A stretch of 64,000 nt of DNA from Sequoia sempervirens (Eukaryota; Streptophyta; Pinopsida; Cupressales; Cupressaceae). Below, in pieces: positions 48,500-57,658 of the stretch. The notes under the pieces are model-generated. The model saw only the letters and a list, made by a program, of their open reading frames with translations, was not told the origin of the DNA and did no database searches. Made by a program: the position numbers and the translations under genes. Each line of letters starts with the position of its first letter. Position 1 is the stretch's first letter. Where the stretch lies: contig VDFB02047230.1 in assembly GCA_007258455.2 (NCBI GenBank), positions 157,364,635 through 157,428,634 of the forward strand. The letters are read 5' to 3'.

Positions 48500-49195
48500 C
48501 ATGCAATACTTAGCTATTTCTTTTCTTGGGGTAGCCAACAATGCTCGACTTTTAGGATTAAATTCGGCATGTACCGCCAACTCTTTTGCTTGTGCGAAAT
48601 GAATTACTTGCCACTTTGAAATGACCATAATTCATAATTATGATTGGTAATCATGTTGTACGACATGATTTCCTTAGAACTTGAGCAGCCATTAAAGGCA
48701 ACCTAAGCTTTCACATGCTTTGGCAATTAATATCCCAAAAGGAATGATTAAGCCCAAATATGCAATAAGTACTTGAAAATATATGAGTTCTACTTTGGAG
48801 TTTGAAAAATATCTACAACATGACACTTCATCATTTGGCCATGCAAAGTACCGCCAATGACTACCACCAACTTATGCTAATTAATTAGCTCTTATTAATC
48901 TTACATGCAAAAAACCGTACCTAGTAGACACAACTGGGTGGGAAATTTGAGCAAGCTTTGGCAGGATTTTTGAGTTGGTACTTGATTAGAATCATTCTTA
49001 TGGCATAAAAATTACATTGCATATCTTAGCACTTTCTATAAATAGGCACTTAGGCAATAGCAAAATCACACTTAGCAATTTGGGAAGAATTGGTAATAGG
49101 CAATTAGGAAGAATTTGGCATTAGCAGCTGTGTAGAGCTAGACTTAGGTAGTAGCATAGAGATTAGTATCATAATGTTACATAGGGCTTGCTACT
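48500..49195. promoter_or_regulatory. Region between two head-to-head frames, with TATA box
   Basis: There is no coding signal. CTATAAATAG at 49037-49046 on the plus strand is a strong TATA candidate, about 150 bases before the ATG at 49196. The stretch separates a minus-strand frame (ending its 5' side near 48480) from a plus-strand one. Confidence 0.5.
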
Positions 49196-49837
49196 ATGAA
49201 TACCCCTATTAGGCTAGTCAGCAATAAGTCTTGGACAACATTCCTTGGTGAAATCTCAAATAGGTGACTGAAGAGAATGACCAAGAATAAGCATTCACTA
49301 GCCATAGTAGTGATGAAGTGGGTTCTGGGGAGGGAATGCATTGAATATAAGGATAAATACTGGGTCAATACTAATGTGTGTTCTCACTTCGTCACATCTA
49401 TGCTTGACATCTAGGTTCCCAAGCCATTGATTCTTCGACTTGTGCTTGAAGTATTTCTGAAGAAGTACCTAGGTGACCTTAGAGAGGTGGTGGCGAATGT
49501 TGCATTTGGTTTGGGCTTGCCAACGGCAATTGACCTTCGAAAGTATATTCGAGAAGACGTAGTAGTACCATGGGTACTATTCTTGAGTGGCTTCCACATC
49601 CAGTCCCATGAAGAGCACCATCAAAGGGTGACATGTGCCTTCCATTTCCTATTTTACTACTACAATGTGGTGCCCTTCTACAACGTTGATTGGTACACCG
49701 ACTTCAAGAACCTGGTGTTCCCTCCACCACTAGCCATTGCTCCAATTGATGTTGTTGCTACTCCTAATGATGTTCGTATTAATGACGTTATTCTAGACAC
49801 TTCTGTTGATGCCTCCATTTCCCCTTCCCAAGACTAA
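49196..49837 (+). pseudogene. Near-intact small frame, antisense to the neighbouring Gypsy
   Basis: From the ATG at 49196 one frame runs about 213 codons to the stop at 49835-49837, with only two internal stops. The last part (from 49427) is open for 136 codons. It reads MNTPIRLVSNKSWTTFLGEI, then YLGDLREVVANVAFGLGLPT, VVVPWVLFLSGFHIQSHEEH, FLFYYYNVVPFYNVDWYTDF and an acidic end. A TATA box lies upstream. I recognise no family. It is antisense to, and just beyond, the integrase of the minus-strand Gypsy (50306 upward), the place where some plant Gypsy elements carry an antisense extra ORF. The alternative is an unrelated small host gene copy. Confidence 0.5.
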
Positions 49838-50305
49838 AAAACCTTTTATCTTTTAAGAAATCATCACTTTGTTAATCCGCTTTTTGTATTATATGCCTAG
49901 AAAAAGGATATTCCATAGATATACATGAAGAAGATACAAAATATATAAATATACTTTTAAATGTATGGCCCCAAATCCATTTTGAAATTGTACTTATCAA
50001 AGTATATATATATATATATATATATATACCACTTATATTAAAATTTTGTCTCCTTTTCCTTTTCATTTTGCAATGTGGGTTCTCTTTTCTTTTTCTGCAT
50101 ATATGTGTTCATTTCAATTTTGTATATGGGTGTCATTTTTCTCTACCTCATGAGTTGCAAGTTAGTTCTCTTTGCTTTTTGCAATAATGGGTTCCATTTA
50201 TTTCTACTTCCTTGCATTATGGAATTTGAAAGACCATATGACAAACACAAAAGGAAAAATAATTACACTATTCACATATTTACACTAGTAGGATAATGTT
50301 GAAGC
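49838..50305. other. AT-rich spacer
   Basis: No gene is seen. It contains a (TA)13 run and, on the minus strand, a purine-rich stretch around 50040-50100 that could serve as the polypurine tract of the Gypsy to the right; no LTR was identified to confirm it. Confidence 0.45.
50003..50028. repeat. (TA)13 microsatellite
   Basis: Twenty-six bases of uninterrupted TA. Confidence 0.95.
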
Positions 50306-51310
50306 TTAATTAAAAAAAATTAGGTGGATTCTGTTAACCAGAATTCCCAATGCTTTTTGCTCCATATTTTCTAATTTAAATGCATTGTATTGCTTGCGTT
50401 GAATTATTTTGAAAGGGCCTTCCCACAAGCTATCAAACTTACCATTTTGGCCTGGCTTTGTAGCCCTTTCATTGAATTTTAACACTAGATCCCCACACTT
50501 TAGACCTTGGTATAAAGCTTTCTTATCAAACCATATCTTAACCACCTATTGGTGGTTGGTCATAGCTATCAGTGCCTTTCTGCTTTTTTCTTGCACTTCC
50601 AACAACTCAGCTAGCTAAACCTCCATGGCGTTGTTTTGTTCTATCTTGAGAGATTTAAGCAATTGCAGCACCGGAATCTCCATGGAGATAGGCAATAGTG
50701 CTTCTTTCCCATACACTAGCTCATACGGTGAAGTCTTGAGAAATTTATTGGGAGTTATGTGGTCCACCCACAATGTTCCCCGAAGATTCTTATGCCATTC
50801 TCTTTGGTGTTCTGACCCAATTCTTTTGATGAGTTAAATTTTTTTTAGTCAACTCAGCTAGGTCGTTCCCCTATGGGTAGTAATTTGATGACGTTTTCAA
50901 GAATATGCCATGTGTGAGTGTGAATTGACATACCTTAGAACCTAGGAAATCCTTAGCATTGTCAGAGATGATGGTCTTTAGTGGTCTTCGCAGAGAAGTG
51001 CCCACCCGCGGGACTACTATGGAAAGTGTCAAGAATTATTTTTGCTTGTTCCATAGTGACACACCACAATAGAACATCGTTGAAGTTTCTTTTGAAAAGG
51101 ATCCCTTCGATGAGTGCATACTTGTTCTGCAGTCAATAGAATATTCTCTTTTAAGAAGGAAGGCCTAGTGGGTATTTTCCAATATGCATAAATCTCACTT
51201 TGTCTGCCAGCCAATAGCCTTCGGATTTGGACTTATTGGTTAGAACTAGCTCTAGTTGCTCTTCCTCAACTGCCATTTCCTTTTCGTGTGCTAGATATTG
51301 TTTTGCTTCT
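50306..51310 (-). pseudogene. Gypsy integrase with internal deletion
   Basis: From the right, KEMAVEEEQLELVLTNKSK and a linker lead to VTMEQAKIILDTFHSSPAGG, part of the zinc-binding N-terminus. The frame then jumps within a few codons to TIISDNAKDFLGS, the second catalytic Asp motif (Asp at 50961-50963), so the first Asp region is deleted. The catalytic Glu is kept in NDLAEL (50853-50855). Then come SPYELVYGKEALLPISMEIP and the open stretch 50545-50306 with CGDLVLKFNERATKPGQNGK and FDSLWEGPFKI, the usual Gypsy integrase C-terminus. The deletion and stops make it inactive. Confidence 0.85.
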
Positions 51311-51314
51311 CTTT

Positions 51315-52735
51315 ACAGGGTGTGTGGGTTTTCTTGGGCTTCCTTGAAGTTTCTGGGTTGAAGAAAGGGCTTATTTCTGGTTCTGCTCAATGTAGTAGGA
51401 TGGCTTGGGGGCTTTATTTGTTGACCCTTCTCACATTTTCTGGGGTGTTTGTTGCTTCCGTACATTCTCTATTTGGTGGCTTGGCAGCTTGGATGTGGTC
51501 TCCTTTTGGTTGGGAGTGTGGGGTTGCTTGGACCTCCTTAGAGCTTCTAAATTGAAGAAGGGGCTTATCTCTGGTTCTGCTCAGTGTAGTAGGATGGCTT
51601 GGGGGCTTAATTTGTTGGCCCTTTCTTCTTCTCATTTTTTTCTGGGGTGTTCTTTGCTTCTGTGCTTCCTTTTTTCATTGGCTCTCTTTTGGGGGTATTG
51701 CTGGCACAATTGTTGTCTCCAAATGGTTGGTGGTTTTCATTGCCTATTATCTTAGTTTGGAGATGGTTTTGGGTTGTTGGACCATTTGGTGGAGTGGTTA
51801 TGTCACTCAAATCTGTTTGTTTTCTTCCTTGTGCTCTGTTGGGATTTGTGTGGACCTACACTGGCGTCTGTTGGAGTTTCTCTAGAAGAGAGCAGTGGAT
51901 ATGGAGTTTGTGTTGTATCAACTTTATTATGTGCTGAAGGTTTTGAGGGTGGGGTGGCTTTCAGAGATAATTATGAAGACCCAACTCTTATTGTTGTTGT
52001 TTCTTGTTTTGGTTCTCCTCCTTTATGCAGTCACTTCCTTCTTTCTGAATACTAGGTCTTCTATTGAGGTTAAGACCTCTCCTTTGGAGGTGGAGTCCTC
52101 TCCCTCTTGGGTTGAGGTGTATTATGTGGTTGAAGGTCTCTTTTTGCTTTTCCCATTAAGGGGGTTCCCATTTCTATTGAGGTGGAATGGTGGTTTGCAG
52201 GAGTATTGTGACTGTGGTGATTTGGACAAGCTAGATTTTGTCTCCTATAGAGGTGGAGAGAGCAACTGGTTTTTAAGGAACAAGTTTGGAGCCTCGTGTT
52301 CTTGTGATAACCTCTCCTATAGAGGGGGAGAGGGTATGTTTATGGGCAAGGTTTTGCATACTTTTGAGGCTCTGCTCCTATAGACCTATGACTTAGTTGT
52401 TTCTGCCAGTGGTTTGGAGAGACTAATCCACTTGAGTGACTGGTTTACTTTGCCCTGGTTGTTGCAGGCTTCTCTCTTGGGTTTAAGGTCCTTGCCAACA
52501 CCTAGTTGTCTTGGGTTGTTGGTCCCATCAAAACCAATGGGTTCTAGATCCATGTAATTTCTAGGTTCTAGGTTGGGCAGCTAGGTTTGGCTACTGGTTT
52601 GTCTTTGTTTTACTGCTGGGCTTTATTGACTTTTCTTCAGGCAACCTAATCTTCCTTGTCTAGGTTTTGGGTCCCTTCAAAACCTGATGGTTTCAGGTCC
52701 ATTCAAAACCTATTTTCCCCTTTATCAAAATTAAT
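51315..52735 (+). mobile_element. LINE-derived insert within the Gypsy
   Basis: The Gypsy frame is lost between about 51310 (integrase linker) and 52740 (RNase H end). The insert ends with GGGTCCCTTCAAAACC and ATTCAAAACCTATTTTCC, like the tail at 18.66-18.70 kb. A 5'-truncated LINE or related retroposon on the plus strand is the best explanation. Plus-strand open frames within (for example 51895-52383) have no recognised domain. Exact ends, poly(A) and target duplication are not clear. Confidence 0.55.
51353..51665 (+). repeat. Direct duplication, period 194 bp
   Basis: GGGCTTATTTCTGGTTCTGC and about 100 following bases at 51353-51470 recur with few changes at 51547-51665 (GGGCTTATCTCTGGTTCTGC). 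The duplication lies inside the LINE-derived insert. Confidence 0.85.
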
Positions 52736-52739
52736 ATTT

Positions 52740-53980
52740 GTGGGTCTGACCTCAATAACGTATTCAAGGATCTTAGTGATCCAATTGGCCCTCTTTTCAA
52801 TCATCTCTCCCTCCATGATGTATTCATGCACACTAGAATGTACAACAAAAACAATCACCTTGTTGCAAGATATGAGGTTTCAAAACTTCTTGAGTCCCTT
52901 AACAATAGCAAATTATTGCCTCTTGACGAATTTGTAGTTTGTCTCATATTCCCTTAAGGTCTAGGAGTGAAATGCTATTGGATGTTCTCTGTTTCCTTCC
53001 TCATCCTTTTGAGTTAAGACAGTAGCAATGCTTGACTTGCTGTTGAATACATACATTATGAAGTCATTCAATAGGTCTAGATTGACCAATACAAGAGCTA
53101 AGGAAATAGCGTCCTTAACCTTTTCAAAGGATTCTCTAGCTTCTTTTGTCCATTTGAATAATTGATCCTTTTCAGCATCTAGATGATTTGTCTAATTATT
53201 CCTGCAAAATCAAAAGTAAATTTTCTTACAAAGTTATCCTTCCCCAAAAAATATTGGACTCCTTAGGCTTGTCGGCTGATAGGGGAAGCTCTCTAATTGC
53301 TTTCACCTTCTCAGGATCAATTTCAATTCCTTCTTTGGACACTACATGTCCCAATAACTCGCCTTGCAATACTCCAAAGACACATTTTTCTGAGTTCAAT
53401 ACCCTGAACTCCTGGAATTTTTTGAAAACCATAGTGTACATGATCAAAGTGATCATACTTCAACTTAGAGAATACAGTTAGATCATCCAAATAGATTAGG
53501 ATAATTTTGTTGATCAAATTTCTGAAAGTGATATCCATTTCCCACTAGAAAATTGCTCTCGCATTTGAGAGGTTGAAAGGAATTTTTGCATAGGAAAATG
53601 TTTCCCACTTGGTAGTGAACGCTATTTTATGTCGGTCCTCCTCATTGACCTAGATTTGACTGTAACCAGAGAAACCATCCAATAGAGAAAAAAATTTTGA
53701 TCATGCCACTATTTACAAGATTAACTTCATAGAAGGTAGTAGGTAGTGATCCTTTAGGGATACTCTATTCATGTCCTAAAAGTCAACACATAGGTGGATG
53801 TATCCATTCTTCTTTCAGATTGGAACCAAGTTGGATACCCATGTGTTGTGCTTGATTGAGAAGATGATCTAAGATTGAATTAGCTTTGTCAGCTCTTGTG
53901 CCATTAGTGCCTCAATCTTTGGATTCACTGGCCTCTGCTTTTGGTATGCTATATGATTTCAGGATCATATCCCTTGAGGT
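52740..53980 (-). pseudogene. Gypsy reverse transcriptase and RNase H
   Basis: RT begins near PEIEALMAQELTKLIQS and continues with HNTWVSNLVPI and DMNRVSLKDHYLLP. The catalytic IYLDDLTVFSK has an intact YLDD at 53493-53482. The thumb region is GELLGHVVSKEGIEIDPEKV and KAIRELPLSADK (53380-53260). RNase H follows with SSIATVLTQKDEEGN, LREYETNYKF and VFVVHSSVHEYIMEGEMIEK, to about 52740. Several stops and frameshifts are present (for example at 53540 and 53330). These enzymes would copy element RNA into DNA within particles. Confidence 0.88.
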
Positions 53981-53990
53981 TATCATATGA

Positions 53991-54340
53991 CTAGGCCACT
54001 ACTTTATAATTCTCACAAAAGTTGATGATCCTCTCTTTATCATGATGTGGAACATCCTTCCCAACTTTGAGCTTTCTTCCATCCCCAACCTGAAGGTTCG
54101 CATAGTCACTTTTTTCTGCTACAAACTTCCATTTATCATTTCTCAAATTGTCACATTCAAACAAGTTTCTGAGAGTGACTAGCCCCTTCGGAAGCTTGTT
54201 AGACCTCAATTGAATTATTTTTCCATTGTAGGCCTCGACAATCTTTGGTTGGATTTGGTCAGCAAACTCTCTCGACTGTTGGATGAATGAGGCAATGTTT
54301 TCATCACTGTCAAACACTTGCTAGCTCTAATCATTATTTG
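53991..54340 (-). pseudogene. Gypsy linker between extra RNase H and RT
   Basis: A 108-codon open stretch (54317-53991) reads FDSDENIASFIQQSREFADQ, QLRSNKLPKGLVTLRNLFEC and GRKLKVGKDVPHHDKERII, then NFCENYKVVA. The end resembles the segment just before Gypsy RT (the usual ...YKDVFAWSY region). No enzymatic domain is recognised in it. Confidence 0.7.
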
Positions 54341-54539
54341 GAATTTTCGGTCGAACTATCACTTGTACAAAGTTTTTTTTATGAATTAGGGCAGAAGTAG
54401 GGTCAAACTAAGATTCGATTGCGGCCATGCAGTCTACATCACTATTTTCTTCTCGAGGCACTGTTTGGATGTTGAAGACATTGAAACCTTCAATCAAGTC
54501 CCAAACTCGATGTCTATAGGATCCATGCGAACATTCTTT

Positions 54540-55125
54540 GTGGTGGAGAGCCATCGAATACTAGTTTAGAATCTTTGAACACCATTAATTGCTTGATTCC
54601 CATCCACTCTGCTAGGCTTAAACCTTGCACTAGGCCTTCATACTCAGCTTCATTGTTTGAACAAGAGAACTAGAAGCAGAAAGATCAGAGTGTCTTTTCA
54701 TTGTGTGGGAATATCAAACATATCCCGACCCTTGTGCCCACTTTGCATCTTGCTTCATCAAAGTGCAGCATCCATAGCTCTGAGGCTTGATCATTTTCGG
54801 GTTCCTTCATGACTTTCAGAAGCACTTGATCTTCATCATAGATGACATAGGTGCATAACCCAGTAGCATGATAGTTTCCAAAAGGATCAACGTCTATGTC
54901 TTCACTCAAGAGAACTTCCTCTAAATCCATTCGGTCTCTAGTTACCTTTTCATCCCCTAGTAGCTGAGTGTAATATATTTCTTCTTTGGTAAAAGAGGTA
55001 TGAGCATCCTCATATTTGATCATGGATTCATCAGCCACATATTTCAAATGAAAAGCTTCGAACACTATTTTTATCTTAGCTCTGTGGTTGGTCCTGAGGA
55101 TCAAGTGTGACCAATCCAAAGACAT
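54540..55125 (-). pseudogene. Extra RNase-H-like domain upstream of RT
   Basis: The 146-codon open stretch 55125-54685 starts with a linker (SLDWSHLILRTNHRAKIKIV) and reaches LWMLHFDEARCKVGTRVGIC (Asp near 54765). After a stop, NNEAEYEGLVQGLSLAEWMG (Glu near 54645) and LMVFKDSKLVFDG (Asp near 54573) follow. HFD..., NEAEYEG and FKDS with their spacing match the archaeal-type RNase H of Tat-group Gypsy elements, with catalytic residues apparently kept. Its position between protease and RT, rather than between RNase H and integrase, is the odd feature. Confidence 0.8.
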
Positions 55126-55591
55126 ATATTCACCTATCTTTGAAGTGAATTCCTAAGATAGGAATAAGCCGAACATGGGGGGAACGTCTATGATCACAGT
55201 ATCTTACGAAACTTTGATGCTAGGGCAAGAGAATAGAGTTAAGCGAAGGTCTTTGATGACACCTATGGTTTCTACTTTGTTTCCATCAAGCTACATAACC
55301 CCCCTAATTAAAGGTTCATAGCTAAATCTTAAGGCTTCAACTATCAATTTGGGAATGACTATAGTGCTAGCACTGAAGTCAATCATGGCATCATATAATA
55401 ATTTATCTCCCACAATAAGATTTAGGAAGAAGGGTTTGGGTTTTGGCTTATCTCTTACTTCGATTGAGGCCTCCTCTATGATGTTTGTAAGAACTTTGGT
55501 AGTAGATGGTATATTAATAGCCATTCCTTTAAGTGATTTCTCCATTAGCTAAATGATTGGATCTTCCCGGAGATCTTTCTGAAGCAACCTA
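55126..55591 (-). pseudogene. Gypsy aspartic protease, active site altered
   Basis: The open stretch 55545-55291 reads MEKSLKGMAINIPSTTKVL, IIEEASIEVRDKPKPKPFFL and LIVGDKLLYDAMIDFSASTI. The catalytic D-S/T-G motif appears as Asp-Phe-Ser (Asp at 55380-55378): two single-base transitions away from the standard form, with the catalytic Asp kept. KLIVEALRFSYEPLIRGVM and further broken sequence follow. It ends at the target duplication of the nested 8.1-kb element. Confidence 0.82.
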
Positions 55592-55596
55592 GTTTC
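55592..55596. repeat. Target-site duplication GTTTC, left copy
   Basis: GTTTC precedes the LTR start TGTTGG at 55597 and is repeated at 63677-63681 after the other LTR. Confidence 0.9.
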
Positions 55597-57643
55597 TGTT
55601 GGAAAATGTGCCACAATCTCATAGGTTGTAACCCCTGAGAAAGCATAGTCGCTGTGAAATTTTTGTTGTCTAATCGACTGGAAGTTGTAGCCTTGTGTTT
55701 TGCTCATGTCACTAAGACAATGCTTCTGTCTTGCCGACTAGTGATATTGCTGTGACTTGTGGCCTTCACTGTAACCTTTTGCTGAGTGGAGACCTCTGGC
55801 TGACAGTTGGTTGCTATCGGATATCAGTGTAACTCTGGGTAACAAGCGGTGTCAGGGAGAGTCTTGGACAGTTGGTATGTCTCATACCAACAAGGGAAGT
55901 CTTGCTGATAGATATACAACTGTGGTCGTCGGTGTAACTCAAGGGTCTCGGTTAGAAGTCTCAGTGATGATAGGAAGTCTTTCCAATATCGACATGACAT
56001 TTGGTCTATCTGGCCGATGAAGAAATCGTATGACTTGTTCCTATCGGCATGATCTCTTGGTGACCGGGAGATGTCTCAGTGATAGTGTTAGGGGTCATCG
56101 GTGTAACATAAGGTGATCGGTGTGAAGTCTCAATGAAAGACAAAAGTCTTGCCGACTTAGTAAGACATGGGTTCTCGATGTGAGGTCTCGGTGAAAGATA
56201 AGAGTCTCGTCGACTGGTGGATGCTTCACAACAACATGAAGACTCAGTGAGAGGTCTTTGCAAGATCGGAATGTCTAGCCAATAGAAGATTTCAATGTGA
56301 CTCTTAGACATCGGTATGATGTCTTAGCGATTTTTGATAGTCTCACCGATGGGGATGAGGTCGGCATAACATGAAGAGGATCGGTGTGAACTCTTGGCGA
56401 ACTTGTTTGTCTTGCCGATGGAAATCTTGAGGTCAGTATGACTCTTGGCGACTGCTTGGTGTTCGGTATGTCTTGAGACTTTGGAGTAACGTCTCAGTGA
56501 AAGCGATATGTCTTGCCGACTGGTGTTTCGGTATAACATGAAGAGCTCGTTATGAAGTCTTGGCAAAGAGCGATAGTCTTGCCGACTATTCTTTGGTGCT
56601 CGGTATGACTTGAAGCCCTCGGTATAACCTCTTGGCGATAGTTGGATGTTTTAGCGATAGCATTGGCGGATGAGTTCAACTAGAGGTCAGTGATAGGTCT
56701 CGCCAATCATGCCGATGAGGAGACTCTTGCCAACAGATGGATGTCGATAGGAATACAATGGGTTTCGGTATGACTTGTGAGCTCGGTGGAACCTCTTGCC
56801 GATGGAGATGACTCTTGGCAACAATGTGTAAATGGGTCTTGTGGCATCGGAGAGATACTTCTTGTGTCTCACCAACATGCGACACAAGTTGATCACTATT
56901 GACCGAGTGAAGACTATCCAACGTGGTATGATGTGGACCAATCCAAGAACAGGATGTGAACAATTGCAACCATTTCTGTGTGGAAGGGAAAAATCTACAT
57001 GAGGAAATGGAAACATCTACATTTTGATAAGGATGCTGAGCTGGAGGTTGCTATTTTGATAGTTATGATCTTGAACCGATTCACAGAGCCGTATGAGAAT
57101 GAATGTACATGAATGCATTGGACATTCAGGAGTGAATTAGGCTGCCGGGCTAATAAGCCAAGGAGCTGAAGAGCTGAGAGTGAGAGTGAGGACCAAGTGG
57201 CTGGCCGAAAGACTGAAGCCATGAGGTCGAAGCAGAGGAAGAGAAAGGTAGTGTTATGCTGGAATCTCTCCTAATCTCTCTAGGGGTGTTTGCTACCAGT
57301 TGTATCCAGATGAACAAAATGTAATCTATGAAAAGGCCTGAAATTGTATTGTAACCAATTTGTTGCTGAATAATACAATGGCTTGTGGGTTTTTTTATCT
57401 GAAAGGATTTTCCCCACGTAAATCTTTGTGTTCTGGTTTTCTGTTTTATCTTTCACCTGTGTTGTTGATTACTGTTGAATTCACATATGTTTTTCTCAGA
57501 AGGATCGATGTGGGAAATAACTGTGTCTATTTCCGCTTTAGGACAGTTGAATGTTTCTTTGAGGTAACCAAATCGAAATGAATGTTACCAAAGGCACTAC
57601 TATATGGATTTTTCACTAGATACGCTCCTTAGATTTCCTTACA
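55597..57643 (+). repeat. 5' LTR of the LARD-like element (2047 bp)
   Basis: It runs from TGTTGGAAAATGTGCC to TTTCCTTACA. About 55700-56900 is made of diverged subrepeats (TCGGTGTAACTC, CTCGGTATGACTTG, GTCTTGCCGACT, CTCTTGGCGA) like those of the Copia LTR. The part near 57390-57430 has GGATTTTCCCCACGTAAAT, resembling a motif often found in plant Copia LTRs. Confidence 0.92.
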
Positions 57644-57658
57644 AGTGGTATTAGAGCC
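57644..57658 (+). other. Primer-binding site (initiator tRNA-Met) of the LARD-like element
   Basis: TGGTATTAGAGCC at 57646-57658 begins two bases after the LTR, differing by one base from the plant consensus TGGTATCAGAGCC. The spacing is identical to that in the Copia element. Confidence 0.88.
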
